Of a stretch of DNA of 52,434 bases, positions 23,201-35,300 are shown one piece after another. This DNA is from an uncultured Eubacteriales bacterium (GTDB lineage: Bacteria; Bacillota; Clostridia; Monoglobales; Monoglobaceae). The position numbers were made by a program, and so were the translations under genes. How positions within the stretch are numbered: position 1 is the first letter of the stretch; every line of letters begins with the position of its first letter. Where the stretch lies: positions 1 through 52,434 of the forward strand of contig CAJKNM010000004.1 in the NCBI GenBank assembly GCA_905201285.1. Direction: 5' to 3'. The notes below the pieces were generated by a model, which worked only from the letters and a program-made list of their open reading frames with translations, ran no database searches and was not told where the DNA came from.

Positions 23201-26200
23201 TTATAGGTTTTCTGAAATTCTTTCGAAGATTGCGGCCGCTTGTGCACGTGTTGCATTATTTTTCGGTGCAAATCCGCCGTTATCCTCGCCCAATATAATT
23301 TTTTTGTCATTGAGCCACATTACGGCATCTAACGCGTATTCCGAAATTTCATCCGTATCCGTGAAGCTCGGCCTGCCCTGAACAGATACATCGTGTCCTT
23401 TAAAAGCTAAGTAACGATAGATGATTGCTGCCATCTGTTCACGTGTGATATTGTCATCGGGCGCAAATTCGGTATTTGTTATGCCTTTTACTATACCGTT
23501 ATTGCTTGCCCACGCAACAGCCTTAGAATACCAGCTCCCCGTCCGAACATCCGAAAATCCCGATATACCCGCGGTTGGCTCATTCTCCATCCGATAGAGA
23601 ACTGTTACAAACATAGCGCGTGTTACTTCGGAATCAGGCTCAAAGATATTTGTGTCTGTTCCTTTCATCAAGCCCTTTTCATACGCATACATAACCGAGT
23701 CATAGAACCAATCACTCTCTTCTACATCCTTAAACGGATTTGATGTAGGCGGCTTATAGGTTGTATTGCTTCCCGAACCTCCGCCGTTTCCTCCGGGTGT
23801 AGGTGTGGGTGTTGGAGTCGGCGGTGTCGGGGTCGGGTCATCGTCCGAATCATCATTTGTTCCGCCGAGAACAGCGTATGCGCTCTCTCCGTCAAGTGAA
23901 GCAACTATAAATCCGTTTACCTTTTCGCTTGACGTGAGGTTGTTGCCCTCGCCTATTCCGGCACTTCCCGAAACCGTTGAAACGTTCCAGTCAACTCTGT
24001 TCGCCGCCGCACTGTCATCATTAATATCGATGTATTTATCGCCTTGTTTAAGCTTAAGCGAGAGTTGCCCGCTGCTGCCTGCGGCAATTTTCTTTTGGCT
24101 GTGATCATCGCCGTTTAAGAATACGGCTAAGCTTGCATTCGGATCACCGAGTGCGCTGTTGGTAAGCGACAGAGTTATCGGTGCAGTTTCGTTTCCGATT
24201 TTGTCTTTGGCGTATATCATTATATTTTGATATGCCTTTGAAGAATCAAGGGTTATACTTTCCTCAAATTCTTGACTGTCGGTTATATTAAACGCCTGTG
24301 GCTCTTTTCCCTCGGCACAGATATAAACGGTCGCGCCGCTGTCGCTTATACCCTTGACAGTGACCGAATTATCAAAGAAACCTCCGTTTGACGGACTGCT
24401 TATCTGAAGTCTCGGTGCAAGCGTGTCAACAGTAAACATATACTTTTCTGTGACGCCGTCGCCGTATTCATTCTCACCTTTAAATGTGAGCGTATGGCTT
24501 CCGTCGGTCAGACCTTTCAGAGTAATTGTTTCGGCCGTTGCTTGATTCAAGCTGCCCGATTGCTCTCCGTTGTCGAGGCTCCACGTGCCGCTGACAGGAA
24601 TGTCCGAAGTAAAGCTTATCGAAACATCAGATGAGTTTACCGTATCGGTTTCATCTATAACTTGACTGTCGTTAGCTTTTAATGTGATATTTGCCTTTTT
24701 AGGTGCGGTCATTTTAGGCGGTTCGCTGAGCGTCTCATCGGACAGTATCTGTATATCGGAATTATCGGATTTTTTATATCCTTTAAGTCCGACTTTGTAT
24801 TGCTTTCCGGCGGACAGACCGAGAATTTCGCTCTTTTCGGTATATTTCGCTTTTTCGTCCTCAGCCAACTTTTCATAGTCGTTGGGGGTGATTTTATACT
24901 CTTTATTGTTCTTTTCGTCTTTATATTCGTATACGGTTTGTGAATATTGCCCTCCGACGGTTATAATGCCGTTTTCATCGGCTGATGCATCGACATTATT
25001 AAATATGGTCGGTGTTGCCTTTCCGTCAGCTATTTCATAGACGGTTGCTTTAAATCCGTCATATTTAGCTGCATTTGTGACATTTAGGTCAATGCTGTAA
25101 TCACCGCCGAGGCTTGCCAAAAATTCGGGCTTTGTTGGCTGTTTTGAATTTGTATACAAAAGCTTTTTTGCGGCATCGACAATCGGGTTGGAACTTTCGT
25201 CGGCGGTCTTTGCAACCGCACGTATCGTATATGTTCCGCTCGGCATATTTTCGGGTATGCGGATACTTGCGTTTCCGTCATTTATGGCAAGTTTATCACT
25301 TGTTTTATAAAGCGGATATGCTTCGCCGTTAGCATCTGTCGCGTATATGGCAAGCTCGCTGAACTTATCCAAATCACCGCTCCACGTTACTTTTGAAGTC
25401 CCGTCAAACGTTAATGTGTCGAGTGTCGGCAGTTTTGCCATTCCGTAGAGAGTCAGCGTTGATGCAACGGGGGTTGTTACAGTTAAATTTTGATTAAAGT
25501 AGTTACAATCGGTAACCGTCACGGTAAGAGTGCCCTGTTTGCTATCTTTATCCCAGTTAAAGGACGCATTTGCATTTGCGTTTTCGGGAGCATCCGCATA
25601 ACGCTCGGGATTCAGCATAGTAAGCGGATAGTCGGCGATTTTAATATTGTCGGCATAATATTTAGCCGATGCCTCATCGGGCGCGCTGAACACAATGGTA
25701 AGAATACCGTTTTCGTTATTATATGTTCCGAAGTTTACAGTATGAGTCTTTTTGCCCGCCTGTGATGTAACCTTTGCACCGGTTGAAGCTCCTAAAATCG
25801 GCTGATTGTTTGCGGCGAGAGTGCGAATGCCGTTATTCACGCTCATATAAAGCGTTTTTCCGGTTGTATCGTCATGATAAACCGGAACAGCCTTAAGCGA
25901 CTGCATAGAAAACGGGTCTATCGTTGCCTCGGGGGCATCATACTTACCAAAGGCAAAGTCAACATCGCCGCCCCAATAATAGGTCACGCCCGCGTCAATC
26001 TTTAAAACGTGAATGGCGCCCCAGATTTTCTGCGCGTTTATGCCGAGGTCGGCTGAACCGATTTCTTTTCCGCCGAAGATCGGAATTTTGTCGGGAATCG
26101 ATACGCTTGCCGTGGCAAAGCCCTCCCAGAAATACTTTCCGGTTTGTTTGTCTTTTTCGACTATGATACTTCCATTACCCTCGATTGCATCAAGGATGTC

Positions 26201-29200
26201 AAGATAAACCGCCGCCGCAAATTTAAGCTCGGGATACCATTGACAATTTATGCCTGCATAATTTAAAAGGCTGATTCCCGCGATTTCGACATCAGACAGT
26301 CCTATGCTAAGCGCACGCGGACTTATGCTTAAATCGCCCCTTGCCGAGAGAACGTCAAACAGCGCAAACTGTCCGCTCAGTAAAAGCGTAATCGGCGGCA
26401 CCGATGAGCTTGGATAAATCGTCTCATACAGATTGTCTATTCCTCCGCCTGCACCCTTTATCCAGAATATTCCGAAGCCGTCTACGTTTATTCCCGGGGT
26501 GAAGCCTCCGGCATAGAAATAGAGCTTGTCGGGGATAGGAATACCGTTATGGCTTCTGAGGGTGATTGCCGCCTCCATCTGAAAGGCAAGCATATCCGCC
26601 GTTCCCTCAACGCCGATTGTGTATTCTTTGTTCATTACTTTAAGGTTAAGCGTTCCGTCAATGCTCGGAAGGCCGTCGGCGTATGAGGGAAGTCCGACCT
26701 CAACCGAGGTGTTAAAGCCTATAAAACCGCCGCCGAACAGAATATCGTGGATATAAAGACTCAGGCTTCCGCTCTCGGCTTCCTCCCATGCCTCCTGGTC
26801 CTCAGCATATCTGTCCTGAACGTCTCTTAACTGCTCGGGGGTGTAGTTGCTCTTAGCAAGCTTAAGCTGAGCGACCTCCATAGCGGACGTTTTTCTTTCG
26901 CCCCACTTAAAGTTTGACGGAACGAGAAAATCGGGTGACAGCTGTGCGCCGAATGCGATTATCCGCTGTTTGGAAGTTTTTGATGTTACCTCACCATCTT
27001 CAAGCGCCATCTGACCGAACTGACAATAGCGGAACTCCATAATCATTCCGGCAATCGTCTGAGCCGTGCTTGCCGCTCCCGGCCATATAAGAGTGATACC
27101 GTTGGTGTTTGCCACGCTGTTTTCAACATCATTGGGCGGCTCACCCTCGTTGCCATATTGAAGAAGAGTTGATTCCGAGCCGTTTTCAAAGGATGATATT
27201 GCACACACACCGCTCCACACCTTAGTTCGCGCCCCGGTGGTATATACCTCGCCGTCAATGTCTACATTTATTACCTGGTCAGCGGTGTCAGGATTTTCAA
27301 CGGAGATTGTAACGGTTCCCTTTTCGACATCAAGGCAGTCGCTTATATTAATTGTGCTTTTTGCCTTTCGGTCAACCGTTTCAAGTGAAACCGCCTCGGC
27401 TTCGACAAGCTTTCCGCCCTCGTATTTTAAGTTAAAATCACCGCGGAACTCCAGCAAGACAACGTTTTGAGGGTCCTTGCATTTATTCTTATAATCATTT
27501 TCGTCCCGATATGTCTTTAAAGCATATTTATCGGTATGGCCCTCGCTGTCGGTGCCTGCCTTTTCAATTGTAACAACACCGTATGAACCGTCCTGATACG
27601 CTATATCGTCACTGACACTGAAACGGAGTGCGTCAGATGTTATATCACGCTTTGAAGTATCCTTCATATCGAATACAATCTGATAAGTTCCAACGCTCAT
27701 TTCTTCGTCAAGAACCAAATCGGCAGTGTTTTTATCGGTGTCCAAAATAAAGTTCTCTGCTGAAACTGTTAAGGTTCTTCCTCCGTCTGCGGGTACAAGC
27801 CTTACATCATAGAGAGATTTGTCTCTTAAAAGCTTAAAGTTCTGACCGGCAAGGTATATATGCCTTGTGCCCTTGTTATAGATGATTTCGGGGTTAAGGC
27901 TTACAAAAGACACCCTGTCGCCCGAAGCGCCGGGGCAGAGAAGATATGTGCTTCGCGTGCCTATCTGCTTCTCCGACAAGAGTTTTGTGTCCGTTCCGCT
28001 TACATCAAAGCACCGAAGCTCTATCTTTCTGTAATCGGTGCCGCTGAGAGGTACGGCGTTTAACTTAAAGTTAATTTGTCTTTCCTCGCCGGCATTAAAA
28101 TCCATAATCTCGATTGCGTATGGATTTGAATATGACGCGGTTGTTTCAGGCTCACCCGAGAGATTGTATGGAGTGATTCCCTCCTGCGGATAGATTGCAA
28201 CGGCTATCTGCGAAAGGCTTGAACCCGAAATATTTTTAACCTGTGCCGAAACGGTGAAGTCACCGTCTTTTCCGCCGCTTATTTGGGATATGTACGCATC
28301 CTTCGCCGCATTAAGCTGCATAGCGCCAAGCTCTGACGAGAAGTTTATCGAAACTTTATCGGCGTTGTTTACCTGTGCGTTTGAGTATACACCATAGTTG
28401 GTGGAAACCGTACTTGCCGTTTCCGAAGCCGCACCCATATCAAAATAGAGGGCATACGCGCTGTCGGCGGTGAGGTACTTTTCGTTATACTGGTTGGTAA
28501 AGGTAAGTGACGTGTCGGGCGTAAAGTCAAAAGCTGTCGCCGCAAGGTTGTTCCAGTGACCGAAGGCAAGCTGATACGGCTTAACTATCGTGTCACCCAC
28601 AGATGCATTGACTGTATACGCGGTGATTGATGGAGCCTTAGGGTCGTCATAGCCAAAGAGAGCATTGTTATAGGCGTCCCCGTTTGAATTGTCTATTACC
28701 GCCTCCTGCTGAATCTGATTATAGCTTCCGTCAGCCTGAGTTAGCTCATACACGGCATAATCCTGATAACCGAGAGCAGTATCAAGCATAATTCTTGCCT
28801 TGACATTATCGGCTGTCCTGCCATCGGTGCTTCTGACCGAATAGCTTATCTGAACCATACCGTGGAGGGCAGATTTTGTGTTTTGAAGCGTCATAGTCTG
28901 AGTGAACTCCAGACCGTCAACACTCCACTTGGCAGAAATGCTGTCTGAATTTTTTGAAAGGGTTACATTACTGCTGTTAAGCCCCATAAAGCCGTAGCTT
29001 CTGCCGAAGATATAATCCTTTACATCATCTCCGCGTGTTACGCGGAAGGTGCTGTAGGATGTGTCGAAATCCTCTGAAGGATACAACAGGAATTTATTGT
29101 TATCCGATTTATTCAGCTTGTCGCCCTCGACGGTGTCTATAAGGAAGCCTCCGTTCTTTTCAGAGACCTTAACGCTGATATAGCCGTCATTTAATTCTTC

Positions 29201-29299
29201 AAAACCGTTTGAAGAATCCGCAAATATCTGTATCGGGATAACGCAGATAAGCATTGCGGCGGCAACAGCCGCGGCGATGAATTTTTTTATAATTTGCAT
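23201..29299 (-). CDS. Giant secreted SLH-anchored multi-domain surface protein
   Basis: About 2032 residues. Residues 1-28 are a signal peptide. Residues about 30-840 are beta-rich with no family I recognise. Residues about 850-1120 are a glycine- and aromatic-rich stretch of alternating polar and hydrophobic residues (FGGGFIGFNTSVEVGLPSYA, GVTYYWGGDVDFAFGKY). Several Ig-like or fibronectin-like repeats follow (about 1300-1780), including DTLAPRLQISSPSNGGFF. A Pro-Thr and Gly linker leads to three SLH domains (about 1850-2032; NPFKDVEESDWFYDSVMYAY, FSDVRTGSWYSKAVAWA, SFTDTDEISEYALDAVMWL), which would bind wall polymers. AGGAGG lies 9 bases before the ATG at 29299. It is the last gene of the operon begun by the LuxR regulator. 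Role unknown; adhesin, S-layer component or substrate-binding scaffold are possible. Confidence 0.85.
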   Translation of the reverse strand: MQIIKKFIAAAVAAAMLICVIPIQIFADSSNGFEELNDGYISVKVSEKNGGFLIDTVEGDKLNKSDNNKFLLYPSEDFDTSYSTFRVTRGDDVKDYIFGRSYGFMGLNSSNVTLSKNSDSISAKWSVDGLEFTQTMTLQNTKSALHGMVQISYSVRSTDGRTADNVKARIMLDTALGYQDYAVYELTQADGSYNQIQQEAVIDNSNGDAYNNALFGYDDPKAPSITAYTVNASVGDTIVKPYQLAFGHWNNLAATAFDFTPDTSLTFTNQYNEKYLTADSAYALYFDMGAASETASTVSTNYGVYSNAQVNNADKVSINFSSELGAMQLNAAKDAYISQISGGKDGDFTVSAQVKNISGSSLSQIAVAIYPQEGITPYNLSGEPETTASYSNPYAIEIMDFNAGEERQINFKLNAVPLSGTDYRKIELRCFDVSGTDTKLLSEKQIGTRSTYLLCPGASGDRVSFVSLNPEIIYNKGTRHIYLAGQNFKLLRDKSLYDVRLVPADGGRTLTVSAENFILDTDKNTADLVLDEEMSVGTYQIVFDMKDTSKRDITSDALRFSVSDDIAYQDGSYGVVTIEKAGTDSEGHTDKYALKTYRDENDYKNKCKDPQNVVLLEFRGDFNLKYEGGKLVEAEAVSLETVDRKAKSTINISDCLDVEKGTVTISVENPDTADQVINVDIDGEVYTTGARTKVWSGVCAISSFENGSESTLLQYGNEGEPPNDVENSVANTNGITLIWPGAASTAQTIAGMIMEFRYCQFGQMALEDGEVTSKTSKQRIIAFGAQLSPDFLVPSNFKWGERKTSAMEVAQLKLAKSNYTPEQLRDVQDRYAEDQEAWEEAESGSLSLYIHDILFGGGFIGFNTSVEVGLPSYADGLPSIDGTLNLKVMNKEYTIGVEGTADMLAFQMEAAITLRSHNGIPIPDKLYFYAGGFTPGINVDGFGIFWIKGAGGGIDNLYETIYPSSSVPPITLLLSGQFALFDVLSARGDLSISPRALSIGLSDVEIAGISLLNYAGINCQWYPELKFAAAVYLDILDAIEGNGSIIVEKDKQTGKYFWEGFATASVSIPDKIPIFGGKEIGSADLGINAQKIWGAIHVLKIDAGVTYYWGGDVDFAFGKYDAPEATIDPFSMQSLKAVPVYHDDTTGKTLYMSVNNGIRTLAANNQPILGASTGAKVTSQAGKKTHTVNFGTYNNENGILTIVFSAPDEASAKYYADNIKIADYPLTMLNPERYADAPENANANASFNWDKDSKQGTLTVTVTDCNYFNQNLTVTTPVASTLTLYGMAKLPTLDTLTFDGTSKVTWSGDLDKFSELAIYATDANGEAYPLYKTSDKLAINDGNASIRIPENMPSGTYTIRAVAKTADESSNPIVDAAKKLLYTNSKQPTKPEFLASLGGDYSIDLNVTNAAKYDGFKATVYEIADGKATPTIFNNVDASADENGIITVGGQYSQTVYEYKDEKNNKEYKITPNDYEKLAEDEKAKYTEKSEILGLSAGKQYKVGLKGYKKSDNSDIQILSDETLSEPPKMTAPKKANITLKANDSQVIDETDTVNSSDVSISFTSDIPVSGTWSLDNGEQSGSLNQATAETITLKGLTDGSHTLTFKGENEYGDGVTEKYMFTVDTLAPRLQISSPSNGGFFDNSVTVKGISDSGATVYICAEGKEPQAFNITDSQEFEESITLDSSKAYQNIMIYAKDKIGNETAPITLSLTNSALGDPNASLAVFLNGDDHSQKKIAAGSSGQLSLKLKQGDKYIDINDDSAAANRVDWNVSTVSGSAGIGEGNNLTSSEKVNGFIVASLDGESAYAVLGGTNDDSDDDPTPTPPTPTPTPTPGGNGGGSGSNTTYKPPTSNPFKDVEESDWFYDSVMYAYEKGLMKGTDTNIFEPDSEVTRAMFVTVLYRMENEPTAGISGFSDVRTGSWYSKAVAWASNNGIVKGITNTEFAPDDNITREQMAAIIYRYLAFKGHDVSVQGRPSFTDTDEISEYALDAVMWLNDKKIILGEDNGGFAPKNNATRAQAAAIFERISENL

Positions 29300-29328
29300 C
29301 AATAATGACCTCCTGTTCTCGCTTTTAA

Positions 29329-32300
29329 TTATTTAACGTATATCACAAATCTATAGCTGTCCTGACCCTGGGTCTTGACGAGGAAGGTATAATACCCCGC
29401 CTTATCGGGCGTGAACACAACGGCCGTATCATCGGCCTTGTTATAGGCAAGCTTAGTGCTTCCGATTTTCATCTGACCTACCGTCTTTATACCGTTCTTG
29501 ACATATACGCTGTACGGCTCTCCTCCGCTTGATACAACTATGTTTTGCGGCTCTTTCGCACTGATTACAACCATATCGCGGTATGTTGATACATCGTTGA
29601 CCTTAACCAAAAGCTCGTTATTTTGATAGAAGTGTATCTTTCCCGTTCTATGCGCGGTGTTTTTGGCTTCGTCTTCTGCTTTATACGTCACATTCACCGT
29701 TGCCGCCGCTTTTGGCTTTTCGTAGGCAAAGCTGAGTGATATTTTATCGTTTTTCGATGTATCGTCCGATACGATTGCGTTCTCCGTAAGCTTTGATTTG
29801 ATTTCATCATCACTAAGTGAAAGTGATATATCTATTGTCTCGGCTTTAAGCTTGATTGTCGGCGGAGTTTTATCGGGCAAGGCAATCTGAAGGAAGTGAT
29901 AATACTTCGTGTTTCCATAATCATCTGTTGCCTTTAATGTCGGGTACAGACCCGCCTTATCCTCGGTGACGGTAAGTTCTGTCCATTCACTCTCCTTGGC
30001 GGTTATATCCTTCCCAAAGGTAATAGTACAGTCTCGGCTTGGTTTAACATAAACCTTATCGCCTACATTTAAGCCGCCCAGCTTATCGGGGGTCGGCTGA
30101 CTGTTTGAGCCATCGGAGTTTAAGCTGAACATAAGGCTTAAATCGCCGGTTATTATATCCGAAACCTTCACCGTAATCTCCGTCTTGTTTCCGGCGAGGT
30201 CTGTGAAGTTATATTTGTACGTACCGTTGGCGCTGACTTCGCGTGTAAATTCGGTTCCGCTTTCGCCGCCCTCAAGGAATGCGACTGTCTCGTCCGCCGT
30301 AAGCGTTATTGTCGCCTTACGTTTATACTTGGAAAGTTCGGTTTTTGTAACAGTTATATTCGGTTTTACCTTGTCGATATTCTTGACCTCGTTCAGTTTG
30401 ACTTCACACTTTTGTCCGTTTACAGCGGTACATTCAATCGTAAGAGCAGGTGAATTTTCACTGTACGATACTGTCACTTGATTATCAAGCCTGAAGATTT
30501 CTACATTTGATAAGTCTCCAATAAGTTTTGCATCAGTAATGGTTTTATCAAACCTCATCTGAACGGTAACGTCTTTGTTGGTTTTAATAGAATGTACATT
30601 TTCAGACCACTTTTCTTCTATTTTCTTCGGATTGGACTTATCTATTTCGGTAACAGATGTGCTGAGCTGCCCGGTTAACTCCTCACCATTATATTTACAG
30701 CTGTATTTGACCACAAGATCTTTAGCGTTGTCGCTAAGTTCTATGTAATAAAGTCCTTTATAGTCGCCCTCGGTTTCCGGTATGGCACCTTCGTTTGTTA
30801 TTTTTAATTCCGTAAGTCCGCCGTCAGCCGGGGGAACAAGATACACCTTTATTTTCTGTGAATCACCCGAGACTACCTTTTCGAGGTGCGGAACGGGTGC
30901 ATTTCCCACATTATCTATGTTCATATAAACCGATGTGATGTTGCCGAAGCTATCGATTGCATAAACGGTGAACGAAGCATTTTTCGACACATCTATTGCT
31001 CTTCCGCTTTGGCTTACGCCGTCAATCACATCCGATACCGAATTATAGTCGGGTGCTGAGGCGGGAACTCCGTTTTTCAGTATAAGCTTAACCGCGCTTT
31101 CGTCGCCGATGTTTACGTTAAAACGGTACTTGCTTGCCCAGCCCATTTTTTGAAGGAATATTTCGGGGCTTTCGACCTTTTCATATGCCTTTTCTGTTCC
31201 GGAATCATTATAAGTATATTCCGGAAGGGCGGGGTTCGCCAACTGTTTTTCGGGATTATACACTGACAGGATGATATTCTTGCTCTGTGCAACATCGCCG
31301 CGTACAACATATCCGACAATTCCGACGCTCGGTGCGGTGGTGTCTTTCCACTCTTTCGGCGCAGGATAGTCTATTACCTTAACGGCTAATTCGGCGGTTA
31401 CATCCTCACTTGCTATATCACCGTATTGGTTTGTGTATGACTGAGGTTTAAACGTGAACTCGGTCTCCCCATCCGGATAGAAGGTGTGTGAAGGCGCTCC
31501 GCCCGTAATCGGGTCGATTAATGTCGAGCCGTTGTCATCGACAAGAGTCGCGGTTACACTCTCATAAACACATCCGTCGGTTATATCGCCTTCGCTGTAA
31601 TCCCATACGATTTTAGGTGAAATCGGCTTAACTTCGTTATTGTTTATAATCATAGTGCGCGACTTAGCGCCCGAGCCGTCATTCCACGTCATCGTAAGCT
31701 CGGTCGGCTGTTTTATAACAGCGGTAACAGTCTTTGAATCATTATCGCTGATTGTTGCCGCGCTGTTACCATCTTTCTCGGCTAAGGATATATTATAATT
31801 ATCCGATTTAGCGATAAGCGTCACATTCCCTCTTGTATTTTCAAGCGGAGTAACGGTAACATTCGGGCCGTCTCCCCATTCATTAACAATCACGGGAACG
31901 GTATGAGTTTTTCCGAACACATCGGTAACTTCAAAATTATATGTTCCGTCCGAGAATATGGGATACTTTCTGATTGAGCCGTCAAGATAGCTGTCTTCGC
32001 CTTTTAGCTTTATGTTTCCGTTAAAGGCGATACTTGTTCCCTTCTCGTCTGCGCTATAGATAATATATTCGGGCGCAACATATTTAAGTCCGTCTATTTG
32101 GCTTGTGTTTTCTCCATCAACAGATCTTTCCTCTATAATTGTGTCACCGTGGATACCCACTCTTTTAACCTTCAGCTTATATACAAAATCTTCATTTGCG
32201 GCAGCTTTTTCGGCATCCCACGGTTTCGTAAAGTAAAGACTAAGCTTGCCGCTGTTGTTCGAGGCGCCCGTATATCCGTAAGGATTTGGTATGGGCGGAT

Positions 32301-35300
32301 TTTTAAGAGGAAGCTCTTCGCCGCTGTCGTTTATAATTATTGTTGATTTATCAAGGTCTGTATATTGATCGTTAATATGATAAATATACTCTGAGGTGTT
32401 ATATTTATTTAACGAATACGGCGCGGAATTGAGAGTTTCTTTTTCAAACGTATATTTTGTTCCGTTCTTAAACTGAGGGAAAATCACGATTGAGTTCCCG
32501 CTTTCGTCAACAATACAAAACGCGTGCATTGTGTTTTTAAAACCTGTATCGTTTACATCGGTATAACTTTGATATTTCTTACCCGATTCGCCGATTAAAT
32601 TAGTTATGTCATATGTATTTGTCTCTTCATTGGCTTTTATTTCCCTGCACGACCAATGGGCAAAGTTATTGCTGCTTCCGCCCTGATACAAATAATAAAC
32701 CTTTACATCTCCGTTTGGCGAGAATACATTTTCAAGACTTGCATCGGCAGAGAGCGCGTGAATTGTTGAACCGTCCTCATAATTTTTCGACTCGTTTATC
32801 TTCATATTAAGAGATGCCTGCGGCAGAGAATCAACGGTGTTAATCGTAAATTCATATACGGGCGATATATTTCCGTTGTCAAGCTTAACCTGATAGCAGA
32901 TCGTGTTTGTTCCCTTGATAATCTTAAGATCGCCGTCTGCTTTAGCGTTTTTAAGATTGGCTTCATCCTCAATTTTCCTTATATCATATGTACGGCTGTA
33001 TGAATTCTCTTTATCGCTTTTAAACGGAAGGTCCTCGCCGCCGCTTGTCAGCTTGTTCCATACACGGAAGCCCGAAACCCGACCTATTGTTTCACCGCAA
33101 AGTTCCTTTGAAACATTCTCGGTTGTAAGAGTTATTTTAGTATAGAACATACCAAGACTGTTTACAGCGTATGCGTCGGTTTCACTTCTGAAAATTTCGG
33201 CTTTATCGGCTGTTCCGACATTTATTGTTGCCATAGGTGTGTCGCTTGTCTTCTCTATCGGAGTAATGTAGGGTGAACCGATGGCATAACCGTTAAAGAA
33301 TGTGCTGGGCAGAATCTCTGTCTTCGTTGCGCCCGTGTTTGATGACGGGGTCAGATTGTCAAGCACAACCGCGGTGTCGTAGCTGAAAGTCTGCGGTTCG
33401 TCACTTCCTGTCTGATACAGATAAACCGTTATTCTATATGCGTCTGTGCCTAAAATATTGCCGTCATTATCTCTGTCGGGCATAGCGAATATCTGATTTT
33501 CGCTTCTGCTCAGCGGAGCGGTATAAACCGTATCATTACTTGAATTTGTTACTTCGATTCTTGAATTTTCAAAATCGATATTGTTTACGCCCCACCCCAA
33601 TACTTTAGTGTTTCTTAAATTAAAGCCAAGCCTTATGTCAGACATAGTTTTAAGTCTTGTGATATGCTTGACGCTTCCGTCTGCCGTTAAAGTCTCACCC
33701 TTGTCGGTCTTAAAGCTGTTATCAAAGCTAATGTCGTGAAGTTTGTCGGTTATCGGTGCATATAATACCTTAAACCCGCCCTCTTTCTGATATGAAACTT
33801 GTTCCTCGTTGTCAGTCGGACGAAGCGGTTTATTATTTTCGGGGGTCAAATCAGAGAACGCACTTTCAAACTCAACGGTAACCTCGCCGTAAAAGCCTGA
33901 AAGCTTAGTCATATCATCGACTTCGGTTACGGATTCAAAGGCTGTGCCGTCCTGATTATATGTGACTTTGTACCAGCCGCTTTGACCCGAAAAGTCAAAT
34001 ATATTTACTCCGCTTTCCGCATTCTTTGAATTATATACCTTTGTATAATAATTTTCGCCCATTTTAAGGGTAACGCGTGTGTCTGCGTATTGCTTTAAAT
34101 CGGGATTATCCGGTGCCGACACGATAATTTCGGGTGAACTGTTTAACTGTGACAAGTCACTTTTAACCTCGTATTTTGCCTTTGCCTTTGTGAGGTCGGC
34201 GACAGCACTATATCGCGAAGTGTCGGATGCATTACCTTTTTTATCTGCTGCGTATACAAGCAGGTCTTTTTCAAATTTTTGAGCGGAAGTAAGCTCCTGT
34301 GAAAAGTCAAATACTCCGTCTGTGATATTTGCGCTTTCCCATTTGGAGTCATTGGGGTTCGCGGCTTTATCAACAAGCTGATATTTAGCGACAAGACCGT
34401 CTGTGTTATAGTCGGTCACCTTAACCTTAGCTTTAATTGTTGCAGAGCCGTCACCGTACTCGGTATTCATTGAAACAAGAGAGATAACGGGGGCGACCTT
34501 GTCTATACTTATTTTATCAAGAGACTGTTCGCTTGTTCCGCTGTTTCCCGCCCAGTCGTTTGATTTAAGCATAAGCTTTGTGTCTTTAAGCTCTGTCGCA
34601 TCGGTTTTTATATGTATATAAAATTCGCTCTGCGGAGTTTCAAACTTATTCCACGCGGGGTTTGAGGATTTATTCAAAACCGCGGTTTTATAGTCGCTCT
34701 CGGCAGGAGGTGAAGCAAGAGATGTGCTTATCGCATATTTATAGCTTATCTGTTTATCTCCGTCATAGACCCACGCAAAGTCAGCGTCAAGACCGACAAA
34801 TCCAGAGACTGTACCCTCGCCGTCGTTTAACTTTATCGGTACAACAAATTCGCCGCTGTCTGCATCGCCCGTTATATTTCCGTCAATTTCAACTGTCGGG
34901 GCGGTGTTGTCAAAATAAATCTGCTGTTTCGGCATAAAATCAATGTCGGTTGACTTCATAGAACTTATATATAAATCATATACTCTATTCACTTCGATTT
35001 TAGTCGGTCTGATAGGATCGTTTACATTATCGGATGTCATATCGGCGGTTATAGTAAGCGGCTTAAATGTTATCTTTGTTGCCTTACGCTTATTTACGCC
35101 GTCATATATATTCTCTGTTTTGTCATAAGAAAGCCGTATCGGCTTGCCGTCTTTATCTTTTATATTAAGGTCTATATAGATTTCGCTTTCATTATATATT
35201 TTAAGCACTTCATCAGACATAAGCGAGAAGGTTATGCTGTCACCCACGCCGGCGAAAACGCTGCTTCTGTCGATGTCCTCAGGCCAGGATGACCCCTGTG

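Noticed and set aside
23790..23845. GGTGTNGGNGT-type repeat tract on the plus strand
   Set aside because: It is the reverse of the Pro-Thr linker codons before the SLH domains, not an independent repeat or CRISPR.
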